NCBI GenBank assembly: GCA_031406385.1
Contig: JANOHI010000012.1
Location: forward strand, 7,873 to 71,872
DNA: 64,000 nucleotides
Source of the DNA: JANLQX01 sp031406385
GTDB lineage: Bacteria; Actinomycetota; Acidimicrobiia; Acidimicrobiales; JANYDT01
Direction of reading: 5' to 3'
This document shows positions 26,659-35,331 of this stretch, piece by piece. The position numbers and the translations under genes are program-made. Position 1 is the stretch's first letter. The number at the start of each line of letters is the position of its first letter. The notes under the pieces were generated by a model. That model was not told the DNA's origin. It searched no databases and saw only the letters and a program-made list of their open reading frames with translations.

Positions 26659-27755
26659 CGGTACTGGCCTGCGTGAGCAATCCCGTCATCGCGCATCTTC
26701 TCCCGGCGAGCGGGGTCTGCGGCCACGGCGTTCATTGCGTCAACCCACGCGTCGACCGATCCGGGCGTCACAAGGAGCCCCGCAGCTCCGACCACGTCGG
26801 GCAGTGCTCCGCTGTTCGATGCAATCACCGGCACGCCGCAGGCCATGGCTTCGACGGCGACGCGCCCGAACTGTTCCACCCAGGACGGGGTGTCGAGCGA
26901 GGGGACAACGAGAACGTCGAACGAGCGGTAGACCTCGGCGACCTCATCGGGTGGACAGAACCCGTGCACCGTGACTCGGGCCTCAAGACCGAGACGAACG
27001 ATTTGGTCCTGGAGCGAAGGCGTCATGGGACCGTCGCCGACGATCGTGAGTTGTGCATCCTCGAGACGAGACATCGCCTCTATCACGATGTGCACACCCT
27101 TGTGCTGTTCGAGCCTGCCGACGTAGCCGAACATGATCGATGAGCCAGAGGACCGCCCGCGCGTCGACGGGTGAAACCGGTCGACGTCGACACCGAGGCC
27201 GAGCAGACAGACTTCGCCGCGAAGACCGCGTTTGACGAACAACTCGCCGGCACGCACATTGCACACATGGACACCATCGGCTCGACGCAAGGCCAAGCTC
27301 TCGATCCAGCGGAACGGCATCGGAAACCTCTTGTCCAAATTCTGTGCCCCGTAAAACACCAGCTTCGCCTTCGACCGTGTGACTGCCATTAACATCATGA
27401 TTTCGAGGGCGGCAAGGCTGGCCGGCTCTTCGTGGACATCGACGAGATCGGGATGCCGACGCAACTCGCGCAGAAGCGGCAGCGGGTTGTACACAAAGAC
27501 ATAGGGGTGACGGCCGACAGTTCGAGCCGGAACAACGAACACCGCATCCTCTTTGGCCTCGAGCGCCACGTCGCGTCCGCCTTCGTTCCACCGGCGCGGC
27601 GCAATGGTGTTCAGATCAATACCGCGGCCGCGCAACTGGCGGTCACGTTCCCGCCAGGCTCCGACCACTGCGGAGTGGTAGATCCGCAGCACTCGAGTGG
27701 CGCGATCCGTCGAAGCATTCGTCACAGCGCAGGCAAATGACGGTTGTGTTCTCAT
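26511..27755 (-). CDS. Glycosyltransferase family 4
   Basis: 414 residues from ATG 27755; the frame extends to 27923 but upstream codons show no GT fold and run into the divergent gene. Motifs: FGYVGRLEQHKGVHIVIEAM, LTIVGDGPMTPSLQDQI and EQFGRVAVE (EX7E). The domain normally ends at ARRQLEFYETVLA; about 30 extra residues follow in the part that overlaps the next gene. Only 26 bases separate its ATG from that of the divergent Wzy gene, so promoters must lie inside coding sequence. Confidence 0.78.
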   Translation of the reverse strand: MRTQPSFACAVTNASTDRATRVLRIYHSAVVGAWRERDRQLRGRGIDLNTIAPRRWNEGGRDVALEAKEDAVFVVPARTVGRHPYVFVYNPLPLLRELRRHPDLVDVHEEPASLAALEIMMLMAVTRSKAKLVFYGAQNLDKRFPMPFRWIESLALRRADGVHVCNVRAGELFVKRGLRGEVCLLGLGVDVDRFHPSTRGRSSGSSIMFGYVGRLEQHKGVHIVIEAMSRLEDAQLTIVGDGPMTPSLQDQIVRLGLEARVTVHGFCPPDEVAEVYRSFDVLVVPSLDTPSWVEQFGRVAVEAMACGVPVIASNSGALPDVVGAAGLLVTPGSVDAWVDAMNAVAADPARREKMRDDGIAHAGQYRWSEIARRQLEFYETVLASRHDPVTSSSLPTKALSIFRRACVRCRVGCG

Positions 27756-27781
27756 GAAAAGACCTGTGGCGTTGCCAGTCG

Positions 27782-29236
27782 ATGAGTCGAGGACGCAAGA
27801 ATCAGCCTCGGCTTCTCCCTGCCCGAGTGACGGACCCCCTTCGCTACAGTAGTGGCGTGCTCGCTGGTGCCCTATCCGGATGGAACCGGACCAACCAGTG
27901 GCGCATTCGTCGGGCAGGCACACTCGCCGCAGCGATTGTGGCGCTGCAAGTCACGGTCGGTTGGTTGCTCTCCAACGACATGAATGCGGCGATCGCCGCT
28001 TCGGTTCTCATTCCCGCAGTTGCCGTGCTCGTCATTCGTCCGCAGTGGTTGTGGATTACTGCCTTCCCGGCGAACTTTCTTTACTGGCGTGTCGGCCCGA
28101 CACGCATCGACCTCAGCCTTGCGGACGTTACCCTCGTCCTGGCCGCTATCGCCGCGCTCCCGTCCGTCCCCTGGCGGTCCCCGATGTTGCACCGGATCGA
28201 ACGGCTCTACGCCGCGTACCTGGGGATCATGTCGATCGCGTTCTTCGCTGTGCCGGAGCGCGAGACCCTAATTTCGTTGATGCAGCGAAGCTCAATTTTT
28301 CTGGGTGCGGTTCTCATCGGGGCCGCAGTTGGCAACCGCGGCAAGGCGAAGGCCGCGCTGGCCGCGCTGCTCCTCGGTTCGAGTGCTGTCGCAATCGAAG
28401 CAGTACGCCGCTCCGTTCAGTCTGATTTCGAGCCCGCCTATCCGTTCGGAATCCAAAAGAACGCGGCCGGCGCCATAATTGGTATGAGCATTATCGTGTC
28501 GTTGGCGGCATTCACCATCTTCCGTCGCACAGCGACCAACCGAGTAGCCATCGGACTCTGCCAATTGCTTCTGATCTGCGGGCTCCTCGCTACAGGAGCA
28601 CGAGGTGCCGCCGTCGCCCTTCTGGCAACGCTCCTCGTCGCCGTGTTGCGCAATGAGCCAGGCGCTCGTCGGCCGATCGCTATTGCAGTCCTCGGATGTG
28701 TCACCGTCGTGGCCATGGCAACCATAAGATCGGTGGACTCGGAAAAGACGAACGATCGCTTCTCCAGTGGCAATAGCCGCTTGATCACGTACGAAGCGGC
28801 AATCAAGCTGTGGCAACAGGAGAAGCTCACCGGTATCGGGATCAAGTACTGGCGAAATCCGGCATATGCCGACAACACGGGCTTCGGCGAGCCCCACAAC
28901 GTCTTCGTCTCATCGCTGACCGAGACTGGCGTGGTCGGACTCGTTGCGATCCTCCTGCTGATGGGCGGCACGCTCTTGATCGCGATGCGTCCACGAACCC
29001 CGCTCCATCGAATGGCATTCTTGCTCATCGTGTACCGACTTGTTGAGAGTCAGTTCGGGATCCTCTGGGTTGCCGTCGGAGGGTCCCTTCCCTGGCTTGT
29101 TCTCGGTGCGGCGATCGGCGCAGCGTATGCCGATACCGATCGACAACGCCTCGCGGCGGAGTCGGAAACAGTTTCAACAAACGTGCTGCGCCCGCGAATC
29201 TACCGACCGCGCACCCTGCCAACTGCGGCGAGATAA
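27782..29236 (+). CDS. O-antigen ligase / Wzy polymerase-like membrane protein
   Basis: 484 residues with about ten to twelve hydrophobic helices. The Wzy_C signature is present: LLATGARGAAVALLATLLV, the long outer loop with FSSGNSRLITYEAAIKLW, GFGEPHNVFVSSLTETG and then VVGLVAILLLMGGTLL. Proteins of this family polymerise or ligate undecaprenyl-linked glycans at the outer face of the membrane. The last 37 bases overlap the tail of the convergent NTP_transf_5 gene. A second homologue lies at 33251. Confidence 0.8.
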   Translation: MSRGRKNQPRLLPARVTDPLRYSSGVLAGALSGWNRTNQWRIRRAGTLAAAIVALQVTVGWLLSNDMNAAIAASVLIPAVAVLVIRPQWLWITAFPANFLYWRVGPTRIDLSLADVTLVLAAIAALPSVPWRSPMLHRIERLYAAYLGIMSIAFFAVPERETLISLMQRSSIFLGAVLIGAAVGNRGKAKAALAALLLGSSAVAIEAVRRSVQSDFEPAYPFGIQKNAAGAIIGMSIIVSLAAFTIFRRTATNRVAIGLCQLLLICGLLATGARGAAVALLATLLVAVLRNEPGARRPIAIAVLGCVTVVAMATIRSVDSEKTNDRFSSGNSRLITYEAAIKLWQQEKLTGIGIKYWRNPAYADNTGFGEPHNVFVSSLTETGVVGLVAILLLMGGTLLIAMRPRTPLHRMAFLLIVYRLVESQFGILWVAVGGSLPWLVLGAAIGAAYADTDRQRLAAESETVSTNVLRPRIYRPRTLPTAAR

Positions 29237-30390
29237 GCCTCTCGAAAGGCAGACGAACCTCCGTGGGGTTGGGGAGCGGGGAGAGCGATCAGTTCGGTGG
29301 TCGAAGGAAACCGTCGCCGCCATGGGTGCCCCGAATCCGTTCGGAACACACCGACTTCCGTCTTCACGCGACCGACAAGTTGTCGAACGGATTCACGGGA
29401 GTTTGCTCTGGTCGCGCCACAGAGCAAGTGACCGGTGAGCGAACCGCCATGCCAACGCTCGGGCGGACGGACTCGGTCGAGGCCGGCAACGACATCTGGC
29501 CAACGCCCCCGACCGCACATCGACGCTTCCAGGCGCTGGTCCCACGGCACCACGCCGAGAGCCCGGCGGACCTTGCCGAGCATGACGCCGACGGGTAATC
29601 CGATTCGTTGTTGGTGCGCCCGCCGCACAACCTCGTCGAAGTCCATCGCCGGAATCGCACCGGCGAGGCTGAGGTCGCGCATCCACGAAAGCTTTTGCCC
29701 GCCGGCAAGACATGCATGGAGCGCGAGGTGGAGGAAGGTATCGACCGGGTCGAGCGTCGGCACATCAATCCGGGGGAGGAGATGAGCCCTGACTCGACGC
29801 TCCAGTGCCGCACCATCGCTGAACGCGAATTGCGAACGAAGGGTCGAGTCGTAGAGAAGGCTCCAGTGAAGGTCGACAACGACGCGCGTTGAGAGAGCGA
29901 AGTTGAGCTCACCCTTCAACTCGTGCAGGACAAGCTCCCAATCCGTTTCCAGCCCAGAACCGCCGAGGTTCTCGATCGCCTCTACCGCGGTAGTGAAATC
30001 AGCACGTTCGACAAGGACGTCGAGATCGGCGTAGCTACGCAAGTCGTTGCGTCGGTAGAGACGCTCGGACAGCACAGGGCCCTTCAGCGTCAGCCATCGA
30101 ACCCCGGCGCCATCGAGCACCTTCGCAAGTCGAGCCAACTCGAGGATCATCACGAGGTGGTGCATCTTCCAGAACTCGTAGATCGACCGGAGCTGTTCTC
30201 GTAACGACTCCGGAATGTCCGCGTCGACGAGGCCCAGGTGCACGGCCATCGAGATGCCGTGATGGCTGGCCGCTTCAGCCACGTGTTGCAGACTGCCCCG
30301 TGCGTCGTCAACCAGTTCGGAGGGGACGGGCTCGCCATCGCTCATCGTGCACGCGACGAGCAGACGGCCGAGGGCGCGTGCTTCACCCAT
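29200..30390 (-). CDS. Nucleotidyltransferase family protein (NTP_transf_5)
   Basis: 396 residues. The signature WLTLKGPVLSERLYRRNDLR followed by SYADLDVLVERADF is the nucleotidyltransferase-like core of NTP_transf_5 proteins. Some lasso clusters encode this family beside an HprK-like kinase, and in pseudomycoidin it further modifies the phosphorylated C-terminus with sugars. Here it sits in the polysaccharide locus, 8 bp overlapping the GT4 upstream. It could act on the lasso peptides of the window or on a separate acceptor. The catalytic GS motif of classical nucleotidyltransferases is not obvious. Confidence 0.7.
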   Translation of the reverse strand: MGEARALGRLLVACTMSDGEPVPSELVDDARGSLQHVAEAASHHGISMAVHLGLVDADIPESLREQLRSIYEFWKMHHLVMILELARLAKVLDGAGVRWLTLKGPVLSERLYRRNDLRSYADLDVLVERADFTTAVEAIENLGGSGLETDWELVLHELKGELNFALSTRVVVDLHWSLLYDSTLRSQFAFSDGAALERRVRAHLLPRIDVPTLDPVDTFLHLALHACLAGGQKLSWMRDLSLAGAIPAMDFDEVVRRAHQQRIGLPVGVMLGKVRRALGVVPWDQRLEASMCGRGRWPDVVAGLDRVRPPERWHGGSLTGHLLCGATRANSRESVRQLVGRVKTEVGVFRTDSGHPWRRRFPSTTELIALPAPQPHGGSSAFREAYLAAVGRVRGR

Positions 30391-31429
30391 GCGAAGCCAA
30401 CTCCGACTCGATCAGCGCGACGTAGGAATTGGCGACCGTGGCGAAGTCGTATCGCTCGATTTGTCTCAGGCCGTGCGTCTCGAGAGTCGCTCGGAGGTCA
30501 TCGTCGACAAGCAGTTCGACCAATGCCCGACCGAGCTCCTTGTCGGATGCAAGCCGTCCGAGGCGGCCGTCTTCGAGGACTTCACGTGACCCTTGGTTCG
30601 GCGTGGCGACGACGGCTGTGCCGCTGAGAAGCGCCTCGATGTAGGGAACGCCGAAACCCTCGTACGTGCTCGGCAGACAGAACACCCACGCGCGTCGGTA
30701 CCGATCCGCGAGCTCAGCATCGTCGATCCGCCCGAGTACCGAGACCCCTGGCGATTCCGGAGCGTCGGTGCACACCATCCACAGCTGGGCGTCGGGGACA
30801 CGAGGACGCACGTAGTTCGTGAACGTCTCCACCAGAAGCCGCCCACGTTTGCGGCTGTCGTAGGTTCCGACGAACAGAATCGTCGGAACCGCTTCCTTCT
30901 CCTGCGGCCGATCGCCAGCACCACCGACGCCGAACAGCGAGGTGTCAACGCCGTTGGGGATCACCCGATGAAGCCAGGGGTAGAACCGTATCGAGTTCTT
31001 CGAAACCCCGACGACGATGGGCGTGCGAACCGACGAGACGGCCTCGGTGACGCCGAGCGCAAACATGCGCAGCCGACCGAGCCACGTTGACTGGTACCGG
31101 GCCTCGTCAAAGCACGAGCCGTGCATCGTCCGAATGTGCACCGGAACGGCATGGCGCCGCACGAAGTGGTCGTCACCTTGCGCAATGAGGGCGTCGAACC
31201 CGCTGAGGTCGATACGTCGCATCGCGAGCCCCCACCGGAAGCTCCGCATCCGGCCGTGCTGCTCGAGCTGCCGATGTTCGTACAACGCGTCAACAGTCTT
31301 CGCCGCCGGGCTGAACATCGTGACGTCATGGCCGGCGGACAGAAGGGCGTTCGCCAGCCGGTGGGCCATCCACCCGACGCCGATCTTGCTGCTCGATGGG
31401 AGGTAGAGCGAGGTCATCGCGATCTTCAT
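30383..31429 (-). CDS. Glycosyltransferase family 4
   Basis: 348 residues. N-terminus MKIAMTSLYLPSSSKIGVGW, then HRVIPNGVDTSLFG, TILFVGTYDSRKRGRLLVET and a donor motif EGFGVPYIE (EX7E). This is a compact GT4. It overlaps the next minus-strand gene (NTP_transf_5) by eight bases and follows the BY-kinase gene by 13 bases, so it belongs to the 35129-to-29200 transcript. Confidence 0.8.
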   Translation of the reverse strand: MKIAMTSLYLPSSSKIGVGWMAHRLANALLSAGHDVTMFSPAAKTVDALYEHRQLEQHGRMRSFRWGLAMRRIDLSGFDALIAQGDDHFVRRHAVPVHIRTMHGSCFDEARYQSTWLGRLRMFALGVTEAVSSVRTPIVVGVSKNSIRFYPWLHRVIPNGVDTSLFGVGGAGDRPQEKEAVPTILFVGTYDSRKRGRLLVETFTNYVRPRVPDAQLWMVCTDAPESPGVSVLGRIDDAELADRYRRAWVFCLPSTYEGFGVPYIEALLSGTAVVATPNQGSREVLEDGRLGRLASDKELGRALVELLVDDDLRATLETHGLRQIERYDFATVANSYVALIESELASHG

Positions 31430-31442
31430 CGGTCGTGTGCCG

Positions 31443-33251
31443 TCACTGCGTGGTCAGAGCGGCGCTCTCCGTCGCCGGGTCGCCACCTGGTTCCGACTTC
31501 GATGCATCCGGGCGAACCATCGAGGTCGCTGCAGGATGGCGAGAGGGTGCGCGTGCGACGCCTCGCACGGGTTGCTTCTCGCTCTCGCATCGAGTGACAA
31601 CGACGCCGATTGGTGAAGCACCGGCGAGGCGGAGTTGTTTGACCGCTCGCTCGGCGTCCGCCGCTCGCGTCACGTTTCGAGACAGCACAACAAGCGTTGC
31701 GTCGGCGAGCGACGCAACGACCGCGCCATCGGCCGTCGACATCGGGGCACAGTCGAACACCACGATGTCGGCCATCGAGGCCAGTTGCGAGACCAGTGAA
31801 ACGGCATCGGGCGAGGAGAGGCGCTCCGCGCTGGCCACCGCTGTTCGAGACGCCGGGAGAAGGCGCAATCGGGCGACTGTCGGCGAGCGGAGGAGGTAGG
31901 AACCGACCACGTCCTCCGCGTCGTCCTCAGGCGTCGCATCCTCGCCAAGCTCGAGGAGGTTCCGAACTCGAAGACTCTTCGCCGCCGAACCCAGTTCGAG
32001 AACGTCCGCCCGCTCGCTGAACTGCTCGCGGCGCTTGAGCTCGGTCCAGTCGCCCAGCAACTCATGGAGCCCTGGCTGATCAACGATGCTGAACCAGCGG
32101 CCGAGGTCCGAGCCGCGGATGTCGGCCGACACCAGGATGGTCCGAAGACCCGAGCCGGCGAATGCCGCCGCCAGATTGGCGGCAACCGCGGTCTTATCGC
32201 CGCCGGCATCGGGGCTCGTGATCGCCAGTGTCGCCAACCGGTGATCGGCACGCTGAAACAGGACCGCAGTACGGAGCTTGCGAAAGGCTTCTGCTCCCGC
32301 ACCAGTGGGATCGTGGAGAACGAGGAGGCGACGCTGGTGGGCGCGGCGGCGACGCCGATCACTTCGTCGAAGACGGCTCCGCGGCGTCAGGCGCGGAAGC
32401 TCACCGAGGACCGGCAAACCGATGAGCTCCTCGGCCTGTTCAACGCTGCGCAGCCGACCATCGAGCAACGTCCGAAGGGCAACGAGTCCGGCGCCTAGCA
32501 CGAATCCGATCGACGCCCCGAGCAGCCCACGGCGCACCGGCGACGGGCTCGCATCGCGCGTCACGGTGCCCGCATCGAGGATCACCATCGGCCGACGCTG
32601 CACGGCAATCTGGTTCAGCAGCCGCTGCTGACTGGCGAACAGTGCGGTGTATTGCGCCAACGCCGTGGACTGCTGCGCAGTAAACAGCGACGTGTCTCGG
32701 CCGTTGGTGGTGGCGTCGAGGAGGCGCTGATTGATCTTCTCGAGCCGCGTTTCGAGGCTGGTGATCTGCGTGTCGAGCTCGACCGAGCGTTCCCGAAGGC
32801 TTCGGGAAATGTCGTTGTACTTCGAACCCTCGAACACCGAGGCCACGGTGGTCACGCGGGCGAACGCCTGTTGGGGGTTGACGCTTTGCGAACGGAGATT
32901 GATCAGTCCGCTCCGAACATCGACGGAAGCCCTGACCGATCTCCGCAGACCGTCGACCGTCTCGCCGGGCAGCTCCTTGACCACCGTCGAGAGGAATTCA
33001 CTCCCTCCGAGCACCAGGGTCTGGCGCCGCAGGAACGGCTCGGTCAGTCCAGAGGTCGGGTCGGCGACGCTTGGATCAGCGGTCGTGCTGCGGACGTCGT
33101 ACACCAGCGAAGCCGTGGCGACATACGGAGGATCGGGAGCGCGGGACGCGAAATATGCCGCAGCTACAGCGACGGTGAGCACGGACTGCACGAGGATCCA
33201 TCCGTGGCGTCGGAGGACGGCGAGCAGCTTGAGTAACTGTTCTTGATCCAT
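31443..33251 (-). CDS. Wzz/BY-kinase-like protein without tyrosine tail
   Basis: 602 residues from ATG 33251; that ATG overlaps the TGA of the upstream Wzy gene by one base. Two membrane helices (ILVQSVLTVAVAAAYFA and GLLGASIGFVLGAGLVAL) flank a coiled outer domain. The ATPase part is divergent: SPDAGGDKTAVAANLAAAFA stands for Walker A, VSADIRGSDLGRW for A-prime and VVFDCAPMSTADGA for Walker B. The C-terminus (SEPGGDPATESAALTTQ) has no tyrosine cluster. It may act as a co-polymerase without kinase cycling, or as a partner of the homologue at 19920. Confidence 0.78.
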   Translation of the reverse strand: MDQEQLLKLLAVLRRHGWILVQSVLTVAVAAAYFASRAPDPPYVATASLVYDVRSTTADPSVADPTSGLTEPFLRRQTLVLGGSEFLSTVVKELPGETVDGLRRSVRASVDVRSGLINLRSQSVNPQQAFARVTTVASVFEGSKYNDISRSLRERSVELDTQITSLETRLEKINQRLLDATTNGRDTSLFTAQQSTALAQYTALFASQQRLLNQIAVQRRPMVILDAGTVTRDASPSPVRRGLLGASIGFVLGAGLVALRTLLDGRLRSVEQAEELIGLPVLGELPRLTPRSRLRRSDRRRRRAHQRRLLVLHDPTGAGAEAFRKLRTAVLFQRADHRLATLAITSPDAGGDKTAVAANLAAAFAGSGLRTILVSADIRGSDLGRWFSIVDQPGLHELLGDWTELKRREQFSERADVLELGSAAKSLRVRNLLELGEDATPEDDAEDVVGSYLLRSPTVARLRLLPASRTAVASAERLSSPDAVSLVSQLASMADIVVFDCAPMSTADGAVVASLADATLVVLSRNVTRAADAERAVKQLRLAGASPIGVVVTRCESEKQPVRGVARAPSRHPAATSMVRPDASKSEPGGDPATESAALTTQ

Positions 33252-34681
33252 CAGCGACGTGCTTCCTCGACGAGCGGAGAGGGGAGAGTCACGGACTCCC
33301 ACCGTTGGAACAGGTTAGGTGGTGACGGTCGCTCCTGATTCGCCTCGCCGATCCCGATGGCCAGCCAGCTGATCGCGCCGAGTTGAATGGCGAGGACCTG
33401 GAGAGGGAAATCGATCAGTGCGTGCACGCCTACGACGCCGAGCGCGACCTGCGAGGCGATGAGAAGGAGTGATGGTCGACCGCTCGACGATCGAAGGGCC
33501 CGAACGGCGCAGAACAAGGCGAACCCGGCGAACACTGCGCCCGGCAGACCCCATTCGAGGAGGAACTGGAGTGGGTCGTTGTGGGCGTTCATCCACATTC
33601 CCGTCGGATTTCCGGGTCTCCATGGGGTCACGATCCAGCGGCGAAAGACGCCGGGGTCGCGGTATCCGATCTCGGTCGGGAAGACGATCTTGAAGCCTCC
33701 CGGTCCCACGCCACCAGAAGCGTCTCGCCAGATCGAGGCAGCGACGCGCCACACGGCGAACCGAGCTGACACGCCGTCCGGTTCCGCGGCTGCAGCCCGC
33801 CACCGTTCCAGGTTGGCCAGAAACGCCGCAAACCCAATGAGCGCGATGGCGAGGACGCCGGCACGGTCAGTCGTCCTCGTCGGCACCGGGCCAGCCCTTC
33901 GGCGGAGCCTCGCCCCGAAAACGATGGCGAGAAGGGCGCTCAGCACGATGCCCGCCTTCGAAACGTGGAAGACGCAACCGAAGGTCGTCGCCGCAACCAG
34001 ACCCATGGCAACCCGTCGCTTCACCCCGGTCGAGGAAAGCGCGAGCACGATGCCCGCCGGCAGACAGAGGTTGAGGTACGCCGCAGCGTTGGCGTGGTAG
34101 GCGAACGGGCCGAAATGAGAACCCTCGCCCGGTAGCTGAGGGAAGGCGACCGGGCCGACGCCGAATCGGTCCAGGGTCCCGAAAAGGCCCAGCACGGCAC
34201 CGTTGGCCGCCAACACCAAGACGAGGGCCCGGCGGAACTCGACGCGTTGGGAAAGATCGATCAGCACGGCGGCCCCCAGAGCGAGGAGTGTCAACGTCCG
34301 CAGAACCGCCACACTCGCGTTGCGGTCGACACTGCCGGGCCATTCGGCGAGCAGTGGTTGCCGCTCGATGAGTCGCAGGGTCACCGGGTCATAGACGGTC
34401 CGAGCGTTCAGAGCGAGAAACCAACCCCACGCCAGGGCGAGGGTGACCCCGACAAAGACGCCGAATGGCCCGCGAGGCCATCGTTGCCTGAGGAGAAGTG
34501 CGAGGACCCACAGCCCGAGGCTCACGCCCAGCCCGATCTCGATGAGTTTCGTCCGCGTTGGGGTGATGGGCGTCTGCAACCAGGGTGCCGTTGCGACCGT
34601 CGCGGCGAGGGCCGCGAACGACGCACCTTCGACCCAGCCCGCAACCCGAACACGAGCCGCCACGTCGGCAGACAGGTTCAT
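33251..34681 (-). CDS. O-antigen ligase / Wzy-like membrane protein
   Basis: 476 residues from ATG 34681 (MNLSADVAARVRVAGW); the longer frame to 34780 overlaps the B2 gene and is rejected. About eleven hydrophobic helices surround a loop with RFAVWRVAASIWRDASGGVG, GPGGFKIVFP and MWMNAHNDPLQFLLEWGLPG, the Wzy_C H-N-x(2)-L pattern. It likely polymerises or transfers the glycan. Its start lies one base before the stop of the B2 gene, which ties the B2 protease and polymerase into one translation unit. Confidence 0.8.
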   Translation of the reverse strand: MNLSADVAARVRVAGWVEGASFAALAATVATAPWLQTPITPTRTKLIEIGLGVSLGLWVLALLLRQRWPRGPFGVFVGVTLALAWGWFLALNARTVYDPVTLRLIERQPLLAEWPGSVDRNASVAVLRTLTLLALGAAVLIDLSQRVEFRRALVLVLAANGAVLGLFGTLDRFGVGPVAFPQLPGEGSHFGPFAYHANAAAYLNLCLPAGIVLALSSTGVKRRVAMGLVAATTFGCVFHVSKAGIVLSALLAIVFGARLRRRAGPVPTRTTDRAGVLAIALIGFAAFLANLERWRAAAAEPDGVSARFAVWRVAASIWRDASGGVGPGGFKIVFPTEIGYRDPGVFRRWIVTPWRPGNPTGMWMNAHNDPLQFLLEWGLPGAVFAGFALFCAVRALRSSSGRPSLLLIASQVALGVVGVHALIDFPLQVLAIQLGAISWLAIGIGEANQERPSPPNLFQRWESVTLPSPLVEEARR

Positions 34682-34682
34682 G

Positions 34683-35129
34683 TCAGCCGAGCAGGGGCTG
34701 ATCGAACGCGTGGAGCTGCGCCACGTGCTGGGGGTCTTCGTTGATGTCGGTTCCGGCCACCCGGACCCACGCATGTGCACCGAGACCTTCCTGCGTCGGG
34801 TCGACGCCGAGCAGCACCTGGGCGTCGACGCCTCGGCGACGCAGAAGCGTCCAGAGGGTGAGTGATCGGGGCAGACAGACTACGTTTGCCGGAGCGAGCC
34901 GGGTGGCGAGGAGCACGCCCGTTCCGATCCTTCGGGCGCGGTGAACGTCGTAGCGGTCCGACGGGTGGATCCTCCCGCGTCCGCCCAGCCGGACGGCGAG
35001 TTGACGTGCTGGGATCGTCCCTCGCCGGTGAAGCACGCGTTCGAACAGCGGGTTGAGGGCGAGGGCGGCGAGGAACGCGAGCTGGCTCCCCCGGGGCAGC
35101 GCGACGAAGCGACGGAGGCGTGAACGCAT
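34683..35129 (-). CDS. Lasso-type B2 protein (transglutaminase-like protease)
   Basis: 148 residues from ATG 35129 (MRSRLRRFVALPRGSQL); ATG 35174 is an alternative. The Cys-His-Asp signature is VVCLPRSLTLWTLLRRRG (Cys about 85), LGAHAWVRV (His about 119) and TDINED (Asp about 128). Length and motif order equal those of the B2 protein at 1106. It heads a polysaccharide operon (Wzy, BY-kinase, GT4, NTP_transf_5) with no precursor or B1 next to it. It could serve locus 2, which lacks a B2 gene, or process another peptide tied to the glycan. Confidence 0.75.
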   Translation of the reverse strand: MRSRLRRFVALPRGSQLAFLAALALNPLFERVLHRRGTIPARQLAVRLGGRGRIHPSDRYDVHRARRIGTGVLLATRLAPANVVCLPRSLTLWTLLRRRGVDAQVLLGVDPTQEGLGAHAWVRVAGTDINEDPQHVAQLHAFDQPLLG

Positions 35130-35297
35130 CCTGGTCTGAGGGACCGAAGGGTCGGTCGACCCGACGTTTCTCATGCCCGGGCAACGGTAGTCGCCGGAAT
35201 TCCGCCGGTACGATGGGCCGAGCATGAGTTCCCCTCAACGCATCGGGTACTCGCCGGTAGGAACCGAACCGCCTGTTCCTCGGCCGACCCCCCGCCG

Positions 35298-35331
35298 ATG
35301 ACCGAGGGGCAACGATGACCGAGGGGCAACG
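35298..35331 (+). repeat. Tandem 17-bp repeat duplicating a gene start
   Basis: ATGACCGAGGGGCAACG occurs twice in a row. The first copy gives a six-codon frame (ATG 35298, MTEGQR) that stops at TGA overlapping the second ATG at 35315. The GAGGGG inside copy 1 serves as ribosome site for the real gene. It is a micro upstream ORF made by duplication. Confidence 0.75.
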
